Source of the DNA: Gammaproteobacteria bacterium
GTDB taxonomy: Bacteria > Pseudomonadota > Gammaproteobacteria > Pseudomonadales > Azotimanducaceae
Direction: 5' to 3'
Length of the DNA stretch: 64,000 bases
NCBI GenBank assembly: GCA_009840545.1
Contig: VXNM01000011.1
Span: forward strand, 124,001 to 188,000
The notes below the pieces were generated by a model. The model was not told the DNA's origin and searched no databases. It saw only the letters and a program-made list of their open reading frames with translations. Shown here piece by piece: positions 54,985-63,807 of the stretch. The stretch's first letter is position 1; the number at the start of each line of letters is the position of its first letter. Made by a program: the position numbers and the translations under genes.

Positions 54985-56076
54985 TTATGCTCGGATAACC
55001 AGCTCTTCGATATCGGACTGTTCCGCTACAGTGTCAGCCATGCCCTCCCACTCGCTCCAGTGATCACACATTTTCTCGATCGATGTAGCAAATGGGTCAT
55101 AGTCGTCGGGGTAGTCAAGAAAATCTCCGTTAAGCGCTCTATCCGGGTGATCTGACACTCCCCATCCAATACGAGGATTGCCTTCGTGTGGATTTTGCGG
55201 ACGATAGCGTCGAATTCTGAAGAACACATTCATTCTCGGGTCTTCGCTCATGTTCGGAGTTGCGGTGTGAGGCAACGAATGCAGTGCTATCACTGCATCT
55301 CCCTCTTTCATTCTTACGGGAGTCAGCTCTGGCCACGGCCAACCCTCCATCTCGTAACGTGTCGCTGGATATGAGCTCACCATCATTGGCGGCATGATTC
55401 CCGCGTAGGCGTTTTCCTCGCCAATAGATTGAAGTCTTGGCCAATCTGGACCGCCTCCGCCGATTGGTCCACCTTGGGCTCGCTGGTGGCAAAAAAACTT
55501 CTCGACAGCTTCATGCGCACCTCGACGTACGGAAAACTGACCTTTCGCCGGCGCCATTTGATCGTTTAGACACACTCCAACAAGTGCTGTGTAGGTTCCA
55601 AGGGCTAAGGAGCGTTCCTGATCTTGCCAAAGAGGTGCACCTCCCGCTGGGCCCATGGATTTGGGATCACCTTCACTACCCCAAGTCTCCAGCGTCTGTC
55701 CGGATTCGAGTATCTCACTCTTCTTGTGGGGGCAAAGTCCAGCCCATCCACCATCGACGTGTGCTTGCGGATGAACAACTTCCGACGCTTTGCGTCGAAC
55801 GACAGCATCTGAGTATTTTGGAAGGGTTACAGCGACTTGCGCATTCACGGGTGGCGTGTGTTCACCCATAGACTCAAGCATGAGTTCACGCAGCCCGGAC
55901 TTGTTGTACAAATCGTTGATTTGAGACTGGTCGCCGTAAACGATGCGGGTCGGATCTTGGTTGATCAGTTCCTTAGCTCGCGAAGTAATGTCGGTTGATA
56001 CCGCTTCCCTCAGGATTACGAACCCGTCTCGTTTCAGATCCCGTTTTTGATCAATTGAGAGCGTATTGTCGGACAT
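54985..56076 (-). CDS. phytanoyl-CoA dioxygenase-family protein
   Basis: This is a 363-residue Fe(II)/2-oxoglutarate-dependent oxygenase of the PhyH superfamily. The start (KRDLKRDGFVILREAVS) is typical of the fold. The iron ligands are H-x-D in PQAHVDGGW near residue 124 and the distal histidine in SLPHTATPN near 277, followed by an arginine that can hold 2-oxoglutarate. It is soluble and cytosolic. Substrate unknown; it is only distantly similar to the dioxygenase at 49.3 kb. Confidence 0.78.
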   Translation of the reverse strand: MSDNTLSIDQKRDLKRDGFVILREAVSTDITSRAKELINQDPTRIVYGDQSQINDLYNKSGLRELMLESMGEHTPPVNAQVAVTLPKYSDAVVRRKASEVVHPQAHVDGGWAGLCPHKKSEILESGQTLETWGSEGDPKSMGPAGGAPLWQDQERSLALGTYTALVGVCLNDQMAPAKGQFSVRRGAHEAVEKFFCHQRAQGGPIGGGGPDWPRLQSIGEENAYAGIMPPMMVSSYPATRYEMEGWPWPELTPVRMKEGDAVIALHSLPHTATPNMSEDPRMNVFFRIRRYRPQNPHEGNPRIGWGVSDHPDRALNGDFLDYPDDYDPFATSIEKMCDHWSEWEGMADTVAEQSDIEELVIRA

Positions 56077-56174
56077 GGGAGTAGTGTGCTATTTACCCAT
56101 TGGCTCGATTATAGGACGTGATTCGTACTCAAGCTCCGATACACGGACTGTCCCAGATCGGAAAGTGTGGTTTG

Positions 56175-56672
56175 TTAGCGGACCACCACTCTGGCGTCAA
56201 CCAATCCCGATCCTTGGCGCATAATCCGAGCTTGTGAAATCGTTACTCCTTCATCATTTTGTAGAGAGAACAGCCATTTCAGCACACTGTCGAATTGCTG
56301 CCGGGTGATTTCGATATTGATACCGTCACTTACGGGCTGAATTCTCTGAAGATCCACATCGTGAAGGTCCGCGCTTCGAGATATTGTGGATAACTCGACG
56401 CTGCCACCATTACTTGTGCCCTGCCCTTGCTGGCTTGAAGAACGAGCGGTGGATTCATACGCCTTCATCCAGCTAAGATCAGCGGATGAAACTTTGAGCT
56501 TCGTTACGTTGGAGTGACGATAGTCGAGAGTCGAAGGCAGTGCATACCCAAGCAAGAAAAGTGCTACCAAGGCCACGCCTGTCCAGGAAACGAGTTTCTT
56601 CTCGCGAGACGAAAGCGCATTGAACCACTTTGCTATGGTCGAGTTTGTGATTTGATTGCTTATTGCGTTCAT
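56175..56672 (-). CDS. gspM: type II secretion system protein GspM
   Basis: This is the inner-membrane assembly protein of type II secretion, 165 residues, with one helix at about residues 30-50 (WTGVALVALFLLGYAL) after a short basic cytoplasmic tail (FNALSSREKKLVS) and a periplasmic ferredoxin-like domain. It dimerises with GspL. Its start overlaps the gspL stop by 4 bp, and it is the last gene of the operon. Confidence 0.85.
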   Translation of the reverse strand: MNAISNQITNSTIAKWFNALSSREKKLVSWTGVALVALFLLGYALPSTLDYRHSNVTKLKVSSADLSWMKAYESTARSSSQQGQGTSNGGSVELSTISRSADLHDVDLQRIQPVSDGINIEITRQQFDSVLKWLFSLQNDEGVTISQARIMRQGSGLVDARVVVR

Positions 56673-57928
56673 TGTTCCAAGGTCAAAGTGAGGTTGGCAC
56701 GGACGCCAAATCCAGATTGTTCTGCAGTGTTGATCTTTACCGAAATAGCCCCTTGACTTAGGGACTTTTCGAAGCGGTCCAAAGCTTCAAAAGATGAAAT
56801 CTCGAGTTCTGTTGTTAACGTATTTTGCGAGTCACGATAGTTGACGTTATGAATGGTGGTGTTTGCACCTGATCGATCAACGACCTTCGCAAATTCACTC
56901 AGCAGAGTCTCGAACGAACCCGCTTCCCCTTGCATGGAATTCAACCGTGCTCTCATCCGAGTGGCAGGATTTCGAACTCCGGGGCTTATTCCATAAATCG
57001 ATTCATAGAGATCCTTAGCTTCGGTAGCCAAGGCGTCAGCTCTGATGTCTGCCCAAATTCCCTGACCCGCCACAGCTGCCATGTAAATGAGAAGGCACGC
57101 CGCGGCGACCGATCCGGTTGTAATCCACCGTTTGGTATCGAGCGCCGATTGATCTCGGGTGGAATATTCACCCTGCAGAATGTTGATCGTGGAATCGGGA
57201 TCGAAATGTGTAGCGACGTACGCCAACAAACTAACCTCAATTTCATCTATGTCAATAAATGGCGATCTTCCCACTGAATCCAGTACTTCATGCGTGGAAG
57301 TGAAGTCTTTGATATGAACCTGTGGCTCGGCATCTTCTGACGGTTGTACAACCATGTCGATGACTTCTGAAAACGCATCGCGGTCCATTTCGGCGAGTTG
57401 GTCAGCCGTACGTACCCAAATTTTGTCTGAGTCTGCAAAAACACCGACGCCATCACCAGTGATGGAAATTTGCATTCCAATGGTTGTGCAAAACGAAAGC
57501 TCGATTCCGCACTGACTAAAGTTCTCCAAAATACATGACAGCGGGTTGCGTTCGGTCACTACACAATCGACGAGCGTACCGCGTTTGATTTGCCCTCGTG
57601 CGATGTGCATTTCCTCAATGTCGGTTGAGATATATGACTCAACCGTGAACGGCAACGCCTTGACCATCTGAGAACTGGACTTTCCAGGAACTTCTGTTCG
57701 AACAAATAGCGTCAAGGCATCGGAAATAAACAGGACGGTTCTGGAGAACGTATCGCTCTCCGTGCTCTCTCCCACTTCTTCGAGCAAATCTCCAATGTTT
57801 GAAGTTCCATCGCCAAGCAGTTCAAACTCCTCATTGAGTACGATCCAGTCGCAAATAAAGTCCTCTGGACCGATTTCTTCTGTGTCGACGATGGCTTCGT
57901 TGTGCAGTCTTAGATATAGAGAATTCAT
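56669..57928 (-). CDS. gspL: type II secretion system protein GspL
   Basis: This is the actin-like cytoplasmic plus periplasmic linker of type II secretion, 419 residues, which joins GspE to the inner membrane. The cytoplasmic domain (residues 1-260) contains SSQMVKALPFTVESYIS, a typical GspL stretch. One helix lies at about residues 268-285 (WITTGSVAAACLLIYMA), and the periplasmic domain follows. It is coupled to gspM by an overlap and starts 9 bp after gspK. Confidence 0.85.
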   Translation of the reverse strand: MNSLYLRLHNEAIVDTEEIGPEDFICDWIVLNEEFELLGDGTSNIGDLLEEVGESTESDTFSRTVLFISDALTLFVRTEVPGKSSSQMVKALPFTVESYISTDIEEMHIARGQIKRGTLVDCVVTERNPLSCILENFSQCGIELSFCTTIGMQISITGDGVGVFADSDKIWVRTADQLAEMDRDAFSEVIDMVVQPSEDAEPQVHIKDFTSTHEVLDSVGRSPFIDIDEIEVSLLAYVATHFDPDSTINILQGEYSTRDQSALDTKRWITTGSVAAACLLIYMAAVAGQGIWADIRADALATEAKDLYESIYGISPGVRNPATRMRARLNSMQGEAGSFETLLSEFAKVVDRSGANTTIHNVNYRDSQNTLTTELEISSFEALDRFEKSLSQGAISVKINTAEQSGFGVRANLTLTLEQ

Positions 57929-57937
57929 TCCTTCAGC

Positions 57938-58906
57938 CTAGAGCCACGACTCTGTCTCTTCTTCGGTTGTCCAATTGTGTCTACGCGATAGATCGCGCTT
58001 ATATACAGTTACGCTTCCATCTGCAGGTGAACGATACAGCGTGCTGGTGGTGTCGATTCGAGTTCGCTCCCCCATAAGAATTGTGACCTTGAGTTCGAAG
58101 AAGTCACTCTTGACTCTTAAGTACTCTTCAACTGCCGCCAGCGAGGGAAATGAGCTTGTTGCGGTTGAAATGTTGTCATACGAACGTTCTTCTTCACAGA
58201 ATTTTTCTGCAAATTGAACGTTTGCTTGATCGGGAATCAATGCAGTCAGCAATGGTTCTTGCACCGTATTGAGGTTTATCCCGAGAGTAGGTGTGGGCAG
58301 CACCGTGATGTGTTGCTCCAGTTCAATCATGGCTTCCTTGAGCAAAGGAGCGAAGAACGATACTTCACTGATGTCGGCCGCAAACTGGTTGGCGGTGCGA
58401 AATGGGGTGTCGAACAAAGCGTATTCCCAGTCTTCTCCACCATTCGGTAGAGTATTTGTATCCGGATCAATCCAGTCTTGCAGTTTCGCGGCAACACTCA
58501 CATCCAACCCAAGTTCGGAGCAGAGCATTTGCAATGTGTGCTGAGCGACTTTGTTTTCCGGGTCAATGAGGGAGTTTGCGTTAAACCGTGAAGTCAAGTC
58601 GATGACCTGCAAATAGACTTGTCCTTCCGGTACTTCGAACGGGGGAATCAGTGAAGCCCACTCTTCGACTTCAGAATCGAAACCGGATGTAGTTTCACCT
58701 CCAAAATCCTCGGTGAGTTTCTCCTTGACGTATTCCTCAATGCCTTTTGCGTATGACAGCGCATCTTCCTGATTGATCGTCAACCCTGAGTGGGAAACGG
58801 TCAACGCTTGCATTGTGACGATGTGATACGCCAAGATTCCCGTTATGCCCGCAATAGCCATGACGCTAAGCAGAGCCACTCCTGAGATTCGTCGCTTAGG
58901 TCTCAT
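57938..58906 (-). CDS. gspK: type II secretion minor pseudopilin GspK
   Basis: This is the large minor pseudopilin, 322 residues, that caps the pseudopilus with GspI and GspJ. The prepilin cleavage site is RISG before VALLSVMAIAGITG. The domain inserts expected of GspK are present (DFGGETTSGF; the acidic loop DWIDPDTNTLPNGGEDWEYAL). Its ATG overlaps the gspJ stop by 4 bp. Confidence 0.85.
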   Translation of the reverse strand: MRPKRRISGVALLSVMAIAGITGILAYHIVTMQALTVSHSGLTINQEDALSYAKGIEEYVKEKLTEDFGGETTSGFDSEVEEWASLIPPFEVPEGQVYLQVIDLTSRFNANSLIDPENKVAQHTLQMLCSELGLDVSVAAKLQDWIDPDTNTLPNGGEDWEYALFDTPFRTANQFAADISEVSFFAPLLKEAMIELEQHITVLPTPTLGINLNTVQEPLLTALIPDQANVQFAEKFCEEERSYDNISTATSSFPSLAAVEEYLRVKSDFFELKVTILMGERTRIDTTSTLYRSPADGSVTVYKRDLSRRHNWTTEEETESWL

Positions 58907-59613
58907 AGCTGACTCGGCGTTCGACTCTCGGTCCCAAGAACTCTAAAGGGAGGTCCTTCGAAGCCACCTCCCGGCCCTGTACCATCTGGACCCATTTCGT
59001 GAGTCTCGATGATGGTTGGATTTCGCGGAATCAGCCACATTCGGCTAATCTCACCAAAAGGCTCAATATTCATCTTGAGCTGAAAAGCAACTGCTTCCTG
59101 AGGAGTCCCGTCGAGCGATTCGCTCAACGGAGGCCATGCCACGTGCTCTAGACCAGTGGAATCGATAAGGAAAAACTCTAACTCGGTTATGTAGGTCAAC
59201 AATTCTTGGTCAATGGGTTCAGTTGTTTCTGACCGATCCAACACGGGCCAGTAGCGGCGAATAAAAACATCGTCGACGAACAAGTACTCCACGCGCTGCA
59301 GGTTCGATCGCGGTTTGTTCAGAAGATTGGACCAACCCAACCTGGAAAACTGAAAGCTGCCATGTGTGTCAATCAACAACGCTTCGACAGGATCGCCAAA
59401 CTCGTCCCGAATGCTTCGATTGATGACTTGCTCCAAGTCGCGTGACACAACGTTGAATGCTCTTTGGAGTTCCACAAGCCGATCACCTCGATTCGAGAGC
59501 ACGTCCGAAACTTCAATTGTTTGCCGAAGTAGCTGGCTCGCAATCACCCCAATGATTGCGAAGATTCCTAGCGCAACCAGGATTTCCATCAATGTGAATC
59601 CGCGACGACTCAT
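58903..59613 (-). CDS. gspJ: type II secretion minor pseudopilin GspJ
   Basis: This is a minor pseudopilin, 236 residues, with cleavage motif SRRG before FTLMEILVALGIFAI, then AFNVVSRDLEQVINRSIRD, which is typical of GspJ. A glycine-proline-rich tail (GPDGTGPGGGFEGPPF) precedes the stop. It overlaps both neighbours by 4 bp and acts with GspK and GspI at the tip of the pseudopilus. Confidence 0.87.
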   Translation of the reverse strand: MSRRGFTLMEILVALGIFAIIGVIASQLLRQTIEVSDVLSNRGDRLVELQRAFNVVSRDLEQVINRSIRDEFGDPVEALLIDTHGSFQFSRLGWSNLLNKPRSNLQRVEYLFVDDVFIRRYWPVLDRSETTEPIDQELLTYITELEFFLIDSTGLEHVAWPPLSESLDGTPQEAVAFQLKMNIEPFGEISRMWLIPRNPTIIETHEMGPDGTGPGGGFEGPPFRVLGTESRTPSQL

Positions 59614-60041
59614 TGATCGTCCGATATGGGCTGAAAAGTCAATGCGGATTTCAAGGGTCTATCTTGAGGATTTCCGTCAACGACAAGATAGACCGAAAAC
59701 TCGAGCATTTCGACATATCCGCTATCGAGGGTGATGGTGTCGATGTTTACTTCGTACTCCTGCCCCGCTTGATACACACGACTATCTCGCACCTTTTGTG
59801 CATTTGGATCGTCCACGATCTCGTCGAGATGATGCTTGGCTATTTGATCCATGAGGATCCAATGTCCCATTGTGACTTGCTCCAACGAAGCCTGTACTCT
59901 AAGTGCATTGCTATTGCTTTGGTAGACCGCAATTGCAGCGATTGCAACGACTGCGATCGCGACCATCATCTCGATGAGCGTGAAGCCCCGACGATGGTGT
60001 CCAGGTGCTCTCCTGAACCGTCTAACGTTGCGCCAATTCAT
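59610..60041 (-). CDS. gspI: type II secretion minor pseudopilin GspI
   Basis: This is a minor pseudopilin of 143 residues. HHRRG precedes the cleaved FTLIEMMVAIAVVAIA helix, and the rest has the GspI pattern (MGHWILMDQIAKHHLDEI). Its beginning overlaps the end of gspH by 20 bp in a different frame. It nucleates the pseudopilus tip with GspJ and GspK. Confidence 0.87.
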   Translation of the reverse strand: MNWRNVRRFRRAPGHHRRGFTLIEMMVAIAVVAIAAIAVYQSNSNALRVQASLEQVTMGHWILMDQIAKHHLDEIVDDPNAQKVRDSRVYQAGQEYEVNIDTITLDSGYVEMLEFSVYLVVDGNPQDRPLKSALTFQPISDDQ

Positions 60042-60546
60042 CGATCTTGTAGGTTACTTTTGACAATCCATCCGTTTCGAAACTTGACGTGACAAGACTA
60101 TCGATATGCCGAATGTCAATTTGAAACGGCGTGATTTCTCCCGTGGGCTCAATCACTATTCCGGGTACTTCGCCTTCTTCTCCAGAGGTCTCATTGGCAA
60201 CCTCTTCAGGTGTGTTAAAAACTAATTCCAAGTTTTTCTCTAGCGGCGATTCAATGTACGGTTTCCGATCCAACGGCAACCACTGACTCTGATCAAAGTC
60301 GTAATACACGAACTCATAAGTATCGTCTTCAAGCAGAACTCCCCAAAGTTCGTTGCGCAACATCGACTCTTTTCTTGCAAGTTCCAATGTTCGAATCATG
60401 CGATCCGCTTCATTTCGTACGATGCTGTGATGGTCGGATCCGACAAACGAGACCACAACAATCGTAGCCAAGATTCCAATTATGGATAGGACAACGAGCA
60501 GCTCCAATAATGTGAAACCACGCTCTCGGCGACGGGGTGCAGACAT
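60022..60546 (-). CDS. gspH: type II secretion minor pseudopilin GspH
   Basis: This is a minor pseudopilin of 174 residues from ATG 60546 (MSAPRRRERG before the cleaved FTLLELLVVLSIIGI). A longer start at 60600 is possible but the prepilin leader would be unusually long; an AGGCG-type box lies before 60546. The mature part has DRMIRTLELARKESMLRNELWG, as usual. It joins the pseudopilin fibre below GspI-J-K. Confidence 0.86.
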   Translation of the reverse strand: MSAPRRRERGFTLLELLVVLSIIGILATIVVVSFVGSDHHSIVRNEADRMIRTLELARKESMLRNELWGVLLEDDTYEFVYYDFDQSQWLPLDRKPYIESPLEKNLELVFNTPEEVANETSGEEGEVPGIVIEPTGEITPFQIDIRHIDSLVTSSFETDGLSKVTYKIDELAQR

Positions 60547-60615
60547 CTTGCGCCTACTGAATTCAACCAGATAGGTGCCTAGTAATCCTAGAGTTTGCAC
60601 GCTGAAACGCTAGTG

Positions 60616-61062
60616 TCAGACGTCGTTCGAAGAAATGTCCTCGGCAACACCGTCTCCGCCTTCCTCTCCATCGGACCCAAGGGAGTAAATGACAAACTCA
60701 TTATTTTCGTTCGTATAGACGTACTCGTTCCCCCATGGATCTAACGGAATTCGTTTCATGTAGGGTTGCGGACCCCAACTTTGAGGTTCCGGAAAGCCAC
60801 TCGGTCTCTCAACCAACGCGTCGAGCCCTTGGTCTGTTGAGGGGTAGTGCGAATTGTTGAGGTAGTACATTTGGAGCGCGGTGTCAAAACTACTCATTTG
60901 AGCACGCGCCATCTTGATTTTGGCTTGATCCGGTTGTCCGACTAGGTTGGGTACGACCAACGCAACTATGAGTCCAATAATCAGAACGACAATTAGGATC
61001 TCCAGAAGCGTAAAACCGCGTGTTCGACGCCGGCCCGGAATTTTTCTTGTTTTCATGCGCAT
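60616..61062 (-). CDS. gspG: type II secretion major pseudopilin GspG
   Basis: This is the major pseudopilin, 148 residues, that builds the pseudopilus. RRRTRG precedes the cleaved FTLLEILIVVLIIGLIVALV. YYLNNSHYPSTDQGLDALVERP and DPWGNEYVY are the calcium-site region and the family signature. Start: ATG at 61062, with another ATG two codons later. It is encoded 1 bp after gspF ends. Confidence 0.92.
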   Translation of the reverse strand: MRMKTRKIPGRRRTRGFTLLEILIVVLIIGLIVALVVPNLVGQPDQAKIKMARAQMSSFDTALQMYYLNNSHYPSTDQGLDALVERPSGFPEPQSWGPQPYMKRIPLDPWGNEYVYTNENNEFVIYSLGSDGEEGGDGVAEDISSNDV

Positions 61063-61063
61063 A

Positions 61064-62287
61064 TCACAATGCCAGTTGGTTCATATTGATGATGGGTAAC
61101 AGAATCGCGACCATGATTAGGAGGACGATTCCAGCCATGAATAGCAGCATCATCGGTCGAAACAGTTCAACCATCGTGCTGATAATTCGTTCGAGATCTT
61201 TTTGTTGGTACTCGGCTGACTTGTGCAACATCGAGTCCAAGGATCCACTCTGTTCGCCACTTGCGACCATGTGCACAAAAATGGGAGGAAACTGTTTGGT
61301 CGAGTCCAAAGCCCTATTGAGACTCGTACCCTCGCTAACCTGAGTCAAGGCGTCATCCAGTTTCTTCTTGATCCATAAATTGCTCACAACTGCAGAAGAG
61401 ATTTTCATTCCGTCCACCAATGGAACGCCGCTTGAGCCGAGAATCGCTAATGTATTGGCATACCGCGTAGCATTCATGCTTCTGGCAAACCAACCGATGA
61501 CTGGAAGGACGAGCTTGGCTCGATGCCAGGTAGTGCGTACACCGGGAATGGAAAGTGCGTACCGAACGACGATGACAAATACTACGAGCGACACAAGAAG
61601 CAGCCACGTCCATGTCCTCAGGAAGTCGCTCACCGTGATCAATAGCGATGTGACCATCGGTAGTTCCTCTCCCGATTTGTCGAATACGTCGACGATGGTG
61701 GGCACGACATTCGTCATGAGTCCACCAACGATCAATATTGCACAGATGAACAGAAGAATTGGGTAGTAAAGGGACGATTCAACGTTTCTTCGAGATTCGT
61801 AGCTCCGTTCCAGGAAGTTCGCGAGATTCTCCAAGACTACATCCAGTTTTCCAGACTGCTCGCCCGCTGCAACGGAAGATCGATAAAGCTCGTCGAATGT
61901 TGATGAGTGTTCCGCCATACTGGAGGTCAGAGTATGGCCTTCCATTACACGGCTCCTCACCGACATGAAGATGGAACGGGCTTTACGTCGATTGGTTTGC
62001 TGTGAAACCGCCGATAATGCCTGTTCGATCGGCAGTCCAGCGTTTACGAGTGTGGCTAATTGCCGGGTAAAGATAACCATGTCCATCGGACGAAGCTTTC
62101 CAAACCACCTATTGAAGGTGGATGGTTTGCCTGCCTTCGGTTCCGTGGACGTGGTCATTGCTACATCCATCGGGGAAAGTCCTGAATCTCGTAGCAATTG
62201 GCGGACGTGTCTTAGGCTGTCTCCTTCAAGAACACCTTTCTTGGTACGCCCCTTGTCGTCCAGAGCGACATATTCAAACGCAGGCAT
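61064..62287 (-). CDS. gspF: type II secretion inner-membrane protein GspF
   Basis: This is the inner-membrane platform protein, 407 residues, that links the ATPase to the pseudopilus. The start MPAFEYVALDDKGRTKKGVLEGDS is standard (shown here in full from residue 1). Two copies of the GspF domain are present, each with a GEQSGKLD or GEQSGSLD motif, and three membrane helices (near residues 170, 220 and 375). It starts 2 bp after gspE ends. Confidence 0.92.
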   Translation of the reverse strand: MPAFEYVALDDKGRTKKGVLEGDSLRHVRQLLRDSGLSPMDVAMTTSTEPKAGKPSTFNRWFGKLRPMDMVIFTRQLATLVNAGLPIEQALSAVSQQTNRRKARSIFMSVRSRVMEGHTLTSSMAEHSSTFDELYRSSVAAGEQSGKLDVVLENLANFLERSYESRRNVESSLYYPILLFICAILIVGGLMTNVVPTIVDVFDKSGEELPMVTSLLITVSDFLRTWTWLLLVSLVVFVIVVRYALSIPGVRTTWHRAKLVLPVIGWFARSMNATRYANTLAILGSSGVPLVDGMKISSAVVSNLWIKKKLDDALTQVSEGTSLNRALDSTKQFPPIFVHMVASGEQSGSLDSMLHKSAEYQQKDLERIISTMVELFRPMMLLFMAGIVLLIMVAILLPIINMNQLAL

Positions 62288-62289
62288 TT

Positions 62290-63807
62290 CTACTCGCTCA
62301 AAGTAACTCTCATTACTTCTTCGACTGTTGTAATTCCGGCTTGTACCTTTGCCTTGCCGTCCTCCTGAATTGTCGGGAATCGTTTGTGGGCCAGCTGTGC
62401 AAGTTCTTGCTCGGAGACGCGATCATGCACGCTTTGCTTAATTTCGTCGTCAAGCAAAAGGACCTCATAGATACCAGTTCGTCCGCGATATCCAGTGTTT
62501 CCACAGATTTCGCAGCCACTGGCGGAATAAAACGAAGAACTACCGTTTTGCATGAAGTCAAGCTCATATTTCTGAGGCTCTCGTTCATATCGACAGCTCT
62601 TGCACAGTACACGTACCAAACGTTGAGACAGCACTCCAATCAAACTTGTAGCAAGCAAATAAGGCGCAACTCCCATATCGACTAGTCGTACAACTGTACC
62701 CACGGCAGTATTTGTGTGAAGCGTGGACAAGACCAAATGGCCTGTGAGGCTCGCCTGAATCGCGATTTGTGCGGTTTCCAAGTCCCTGATCTCACCAACC
62801 ATCACAATGTTCGGATCCTGTCGCAACATTGCGCGCAATCCTCGCGCGAACGTCATGCCAGTCCTAGTGTTCACTTGGGTTTGTCCAATGCCTTGCAGGT
62901 TGTATTCGATCGGGTCCTCGACTGTCAGAATGTTTACGGACTCTGTATTGATCTCAGACAGAGAGGCGTACAGTGTCGTTGTCTTGCCCTCTCCCGTTGG
63001 CCCTGTCACGAGAAATATGCCATGTGGAGAAGCAATCACGTCGCGAATTCGATTGATATCTGTGTCATTCATTCCGAGCGCGGTCAGTTGCAGTCGACTT
63101 GCTTCTTTGTCCAGCAACCGAAGTACAACGCGCTCGCCACTGGCAGTCGGCATTACAGATACACGAACATCCAGCTCTCGCCCGGCTATGCGCAACGATG
63201 TACGTCCATCTTGTGGAACACGTTTCTCTGCAATATCCAGTCGTGCCATCACCTTGATGCGTGAAACCAATAGAGGAGACAACGACGGCTGCAACCGCAC
63301 GATCTCCCTCAATACTCCATCTATCCGAAATCGCACGACTACGGACTCCGGAAAAGTCTCAATGTGGATGTCTGATGCGAGTTCCCTGATTGCTTCAGTC
63401 AAAAGTGCGTTGATCAACCGTATGACCGGCGCATCGCCTTCTTGTTCAAGGAGATCCTCGGTCTTGGGAATGTTCTCTGCAAGGCTGGCAAGATTGATCG
63501 AGTCGTCAATATCCTGAACCATTTGGCGAGTTTCTGTCGAGTCTCGTTCATATGCTTTTTGCAATAACTCGTTGAAATCGTGTTCTTTTACTTTGATGAA
63601 CTTGGACGGGCAGCCTGTATACCTACGAACTTCCGCTACAGTTCTAAGTTCTGGCATGGTCATACAGTAGACAGGCATTTGCTCACCCGCTCCCACTTCC
63701 TCGCCAGTTATTAGGACTCCGTTTCGAATTGCGAAGGTGAACGGAAGCAGACGTCTGCCATTTCCATTGGAGACGTTTTCCGATGTAGTTGTAGTTGTTT
63801 CGCTCAC
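62290..63807 (-). CDS. gspE: type II secretion ATPase GspE
   Basis: This is the hexameric cytoplasmic ATPase that drives pseudopilus growth, 505 residues. Walker A is GPTGEGKTTT, with glutamate where most relatives have serine; an Asp box SDIHIE, Walker B IVMVGEIRDLETA and a His box (LSTLHTNTA) are present, and a zinc-binding CKSC and CEIC pair is near residue 430. The start is GTG at 63807 with AAGGG 7 bases upstream. It is the first gene of the operon in this window; gspC and gspD are not before it in the last 190 bp. Confidence 0.9.
   Translation of the reverse strand: MSETTTTTSENVSNGNGRRLLPFTFAIRNGVLITGEEVGAGEQMPVYCMTMPELRTVAEVRRYTGCPSKFIKVKEHDFNELLQKAYERDSTETRQMVQDIDDSINLASLAENIPKTEDLLEQEGDAPVIRLINALLTEAIRELASDIHIETFPESVVVRFRIDGVLREIVRLQPSLSPLLVSRIKVMARLDIAEKRVPQDGRTSLRIAGRELDVRVSVMPTASGERVVLRLLDKEASRLQLTALGMNDTDINRIRDVIASPHGIFLVTGPTGEGKTTTLYASLSEINTESVNILTVEDPIEYNLQGIGQTQVNTRTGMTFARGLRAMLRQDPNIVMVGEIRDLETAQIAIQASLTGHLVLSTLHTNTAVGTVVRLVDMGVAPYLLATSLIGVLSQRLVRVLCKSCRYEREPQKYELDFMQNGSSSFYSASGCEICGNTGYRGRTGIYEVLLLDDEIKQSVHDRVSEQELAQLAHKRFPTIQEDGKAKVQAGITTVEEVMRVTLSE

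Noticed and set aside
62122-63517. Long plus-strand frames opposite gspE and gspF
   Set aside because: They are antisense to strongly conserved secretion genes and show no domain features.
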